Shown one piece after another: positions 63,485 to 64,000 of a DNA stretch of 64,000 nt (positions are counted from its first letter, which is position 1; every line of letters starts with the position of its first letter). Source of the stretch: Pseudomonas putida W15Oct28 (lineage in GTDB: Bacteria; Pseudomonadota; Gammaproteobacteria; Pseudomonadales; Pseudomonadaceae); the NCBI RefSeq assembly GCF_000708715.2, contig NZ_JENB01000006.1:1-64000 (forward strand). The letters are read 5' to 3'. A program made the translations under genes and the position numbers. The notes below the pieces were generated by a model. That model saw nothing but the letters and a program-made list of their open reading frames with translations. It made no database searches and had not been told where the DNA came from.

Positions 63485-64000
63485 TCAGCACTCGACAAAC
63501 GCTACTGCCAAACCGCCCCGCGAGGTCTCCTTGTAGTTGGCATGCATGTCTGCCCCAGTATCACGCATGGTGCGGATCACCCGGTCGAGCGAAATGAAGT
63601 GCTCGCCATCGCCACGCAACGCCATCTGCACGGCGTTGATCGCCTTCACCGCAGCAATCGCATTGCGCTCGATGCACGGCACCTGCACCAGGCCGCCAAC
63701 CGGGTCGCACGTCAGCCCCAGATTGTGTTCCAGCGCAATTTCGGCCGCGTTCTCCAGCTGCGGCGGCGTGGCGCTCAGCACCTGCGCAAGGCCGGCAGCG
63801 GCCATCGAACACGCCGAGCCCACCTCACCCTGGCAGCCAACCTCGGCACCGGAAATTGACGCGTTTTTCTTGCACAGGATGCCAACGGCCGCTGCGGCCA
63901 GCAGGAAGTCCACCACATCCGCATCGCAGGCGACCGGGTTGAACTTCATGTAATAGTGCAACACCGCCGGGATAATACCGGCCGCGCCGTTGGTGGGCGC
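63485..64000 (-). CDS. sdaA: L-serine ammonia-lyase (dehydratase), C-terminal part, truncated by window edge
   Basis: The frame is open to base 64000 and continues beyond it; about 171 residues are visible. They show the alpha-chain features of the iron-sulphur L-serine dehydratases: [13 protein letters not shown] at the window edge, [21 protein letters not shown] and [19 protein letters not shown], with the Cys residues that coordinate the [4Fe-4S] cluster. The enzyme deaminates L-serine to pyruvate in the cytoplasm. The start lies outside the window. Pseudomonas has two such paralogs, so the sdaA or sdaB label is not certain. Confidence 0.85.
   Translation of the reverse strand, partial: APTNGAAGIIPAVLHYYMKFNPVACDADVVDFLLAAAAVGILCKKNASISGAEVGCQGEVGSACSMAAAGLAQVLSATPPQLENAAEIALEHNLGLTCDPVGGLVQVPCIERNAIAAVKAINAVQMALRGDGEHFISLDRVIRTMRDTGADMHANYKETSRGGLAVAFVEC

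Overview
The window looks like chromosome from a Pseudomonas of the P. putida group. The support is high GC, many REP-type inverted repeats of the P. putida style (GCGGG-AAGCCCGCTCCCACAGG and GGCCGCTCCTACAGG families), a cyclic-lipopeptide NRPS locus of Pseudomonas architecture, and Pseudomonas-type housekeeping neighbours (hisN, proVWX, ptrR/sad, polyamine catabolism, sdaA). No tRNA, rRNA, CRISPR array or complete insertion sequence was seen.

Layout. 0-1.2 kb: an insertion-sequence-like end, REP repeats and an orphan Rhs-tip protein. 1.2-7.1 kb: a GlxA/AraC-type regulator, a proVWX glycine betaine/proline ABC importer on the minus strand, and a divergent LysR regulator. 7.2-9.9 kb: a serine hydrolase, an unknown lipoprotein and hisN. 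10.1-48.2 kb: the lipopeptide locus. It is bounded by two related LuxR-type regulators. Between them, on the minus strand, are three NRPS genes (here called psoA, psoB, psoC) and macA-macB; a NodT-family outer-membrane protein follows the second regulator on the plus strand. 48.3-53 kb: a universal stress protein, a Fur-box-associated TonB receptor, a PagL-type lipid A deacylase and a small periplasmic protein. 53-64 kb: ptrR/sad, an orphan helicase, an AraC regulator, a gamma-glutamyl-polyamine pathway (synthetase, binding protein, oxidase), a DUF3313 lipoprotein, and the 3' part of an L-serine dehydratase gene that runs off the right edge.

The NRPS locus. Reading the specificity residues of each adenylation domain gives, in order: PsoA Leu-Glu; PsoB Leu-Leu-Gln-Ser; PsoC Leu-Val/Ile-Ser. 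A lipo-initiating C domain starts PsoA, TubC-like docking segments start PsoB and PsoC, and two tandem thioesterases end PsoC. This matches putisolvin (Leu-Glu-Leu-Ile-Gln-Ser-Val-Ile-Ser-Leu-Val-Ser, from memory) at both ends, but three internal modules are missing. Exactly where they should be, the serine A domain of PsoB contains a 510-bp diverged tandem repeat. The serine A domain of PsoC carries a 209-bp diverged tandem repeat that frameshifts the gene, plus a 12-bp loss that removes a substrate-pocket residue. All three scars lie only in the near-identical serine A domains. The simplest reading is that the window sequence is a mis-joined or collapsed version of a full putisolvin-type locus. 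A real shortened, broken or chimeric synthetase is the more exciting alternative.

How the genes fit together: the NRPSs build a lipopeptide, the thioesterases release and cyclise it, MacA-MacB with the NodT-type channel would export it, and the flanking LuxR proteins would regulate it. Downstream, the glutamylpolyamine genes and Sad form a plausible route from putrescine through GABA-level intermediates to succinate.
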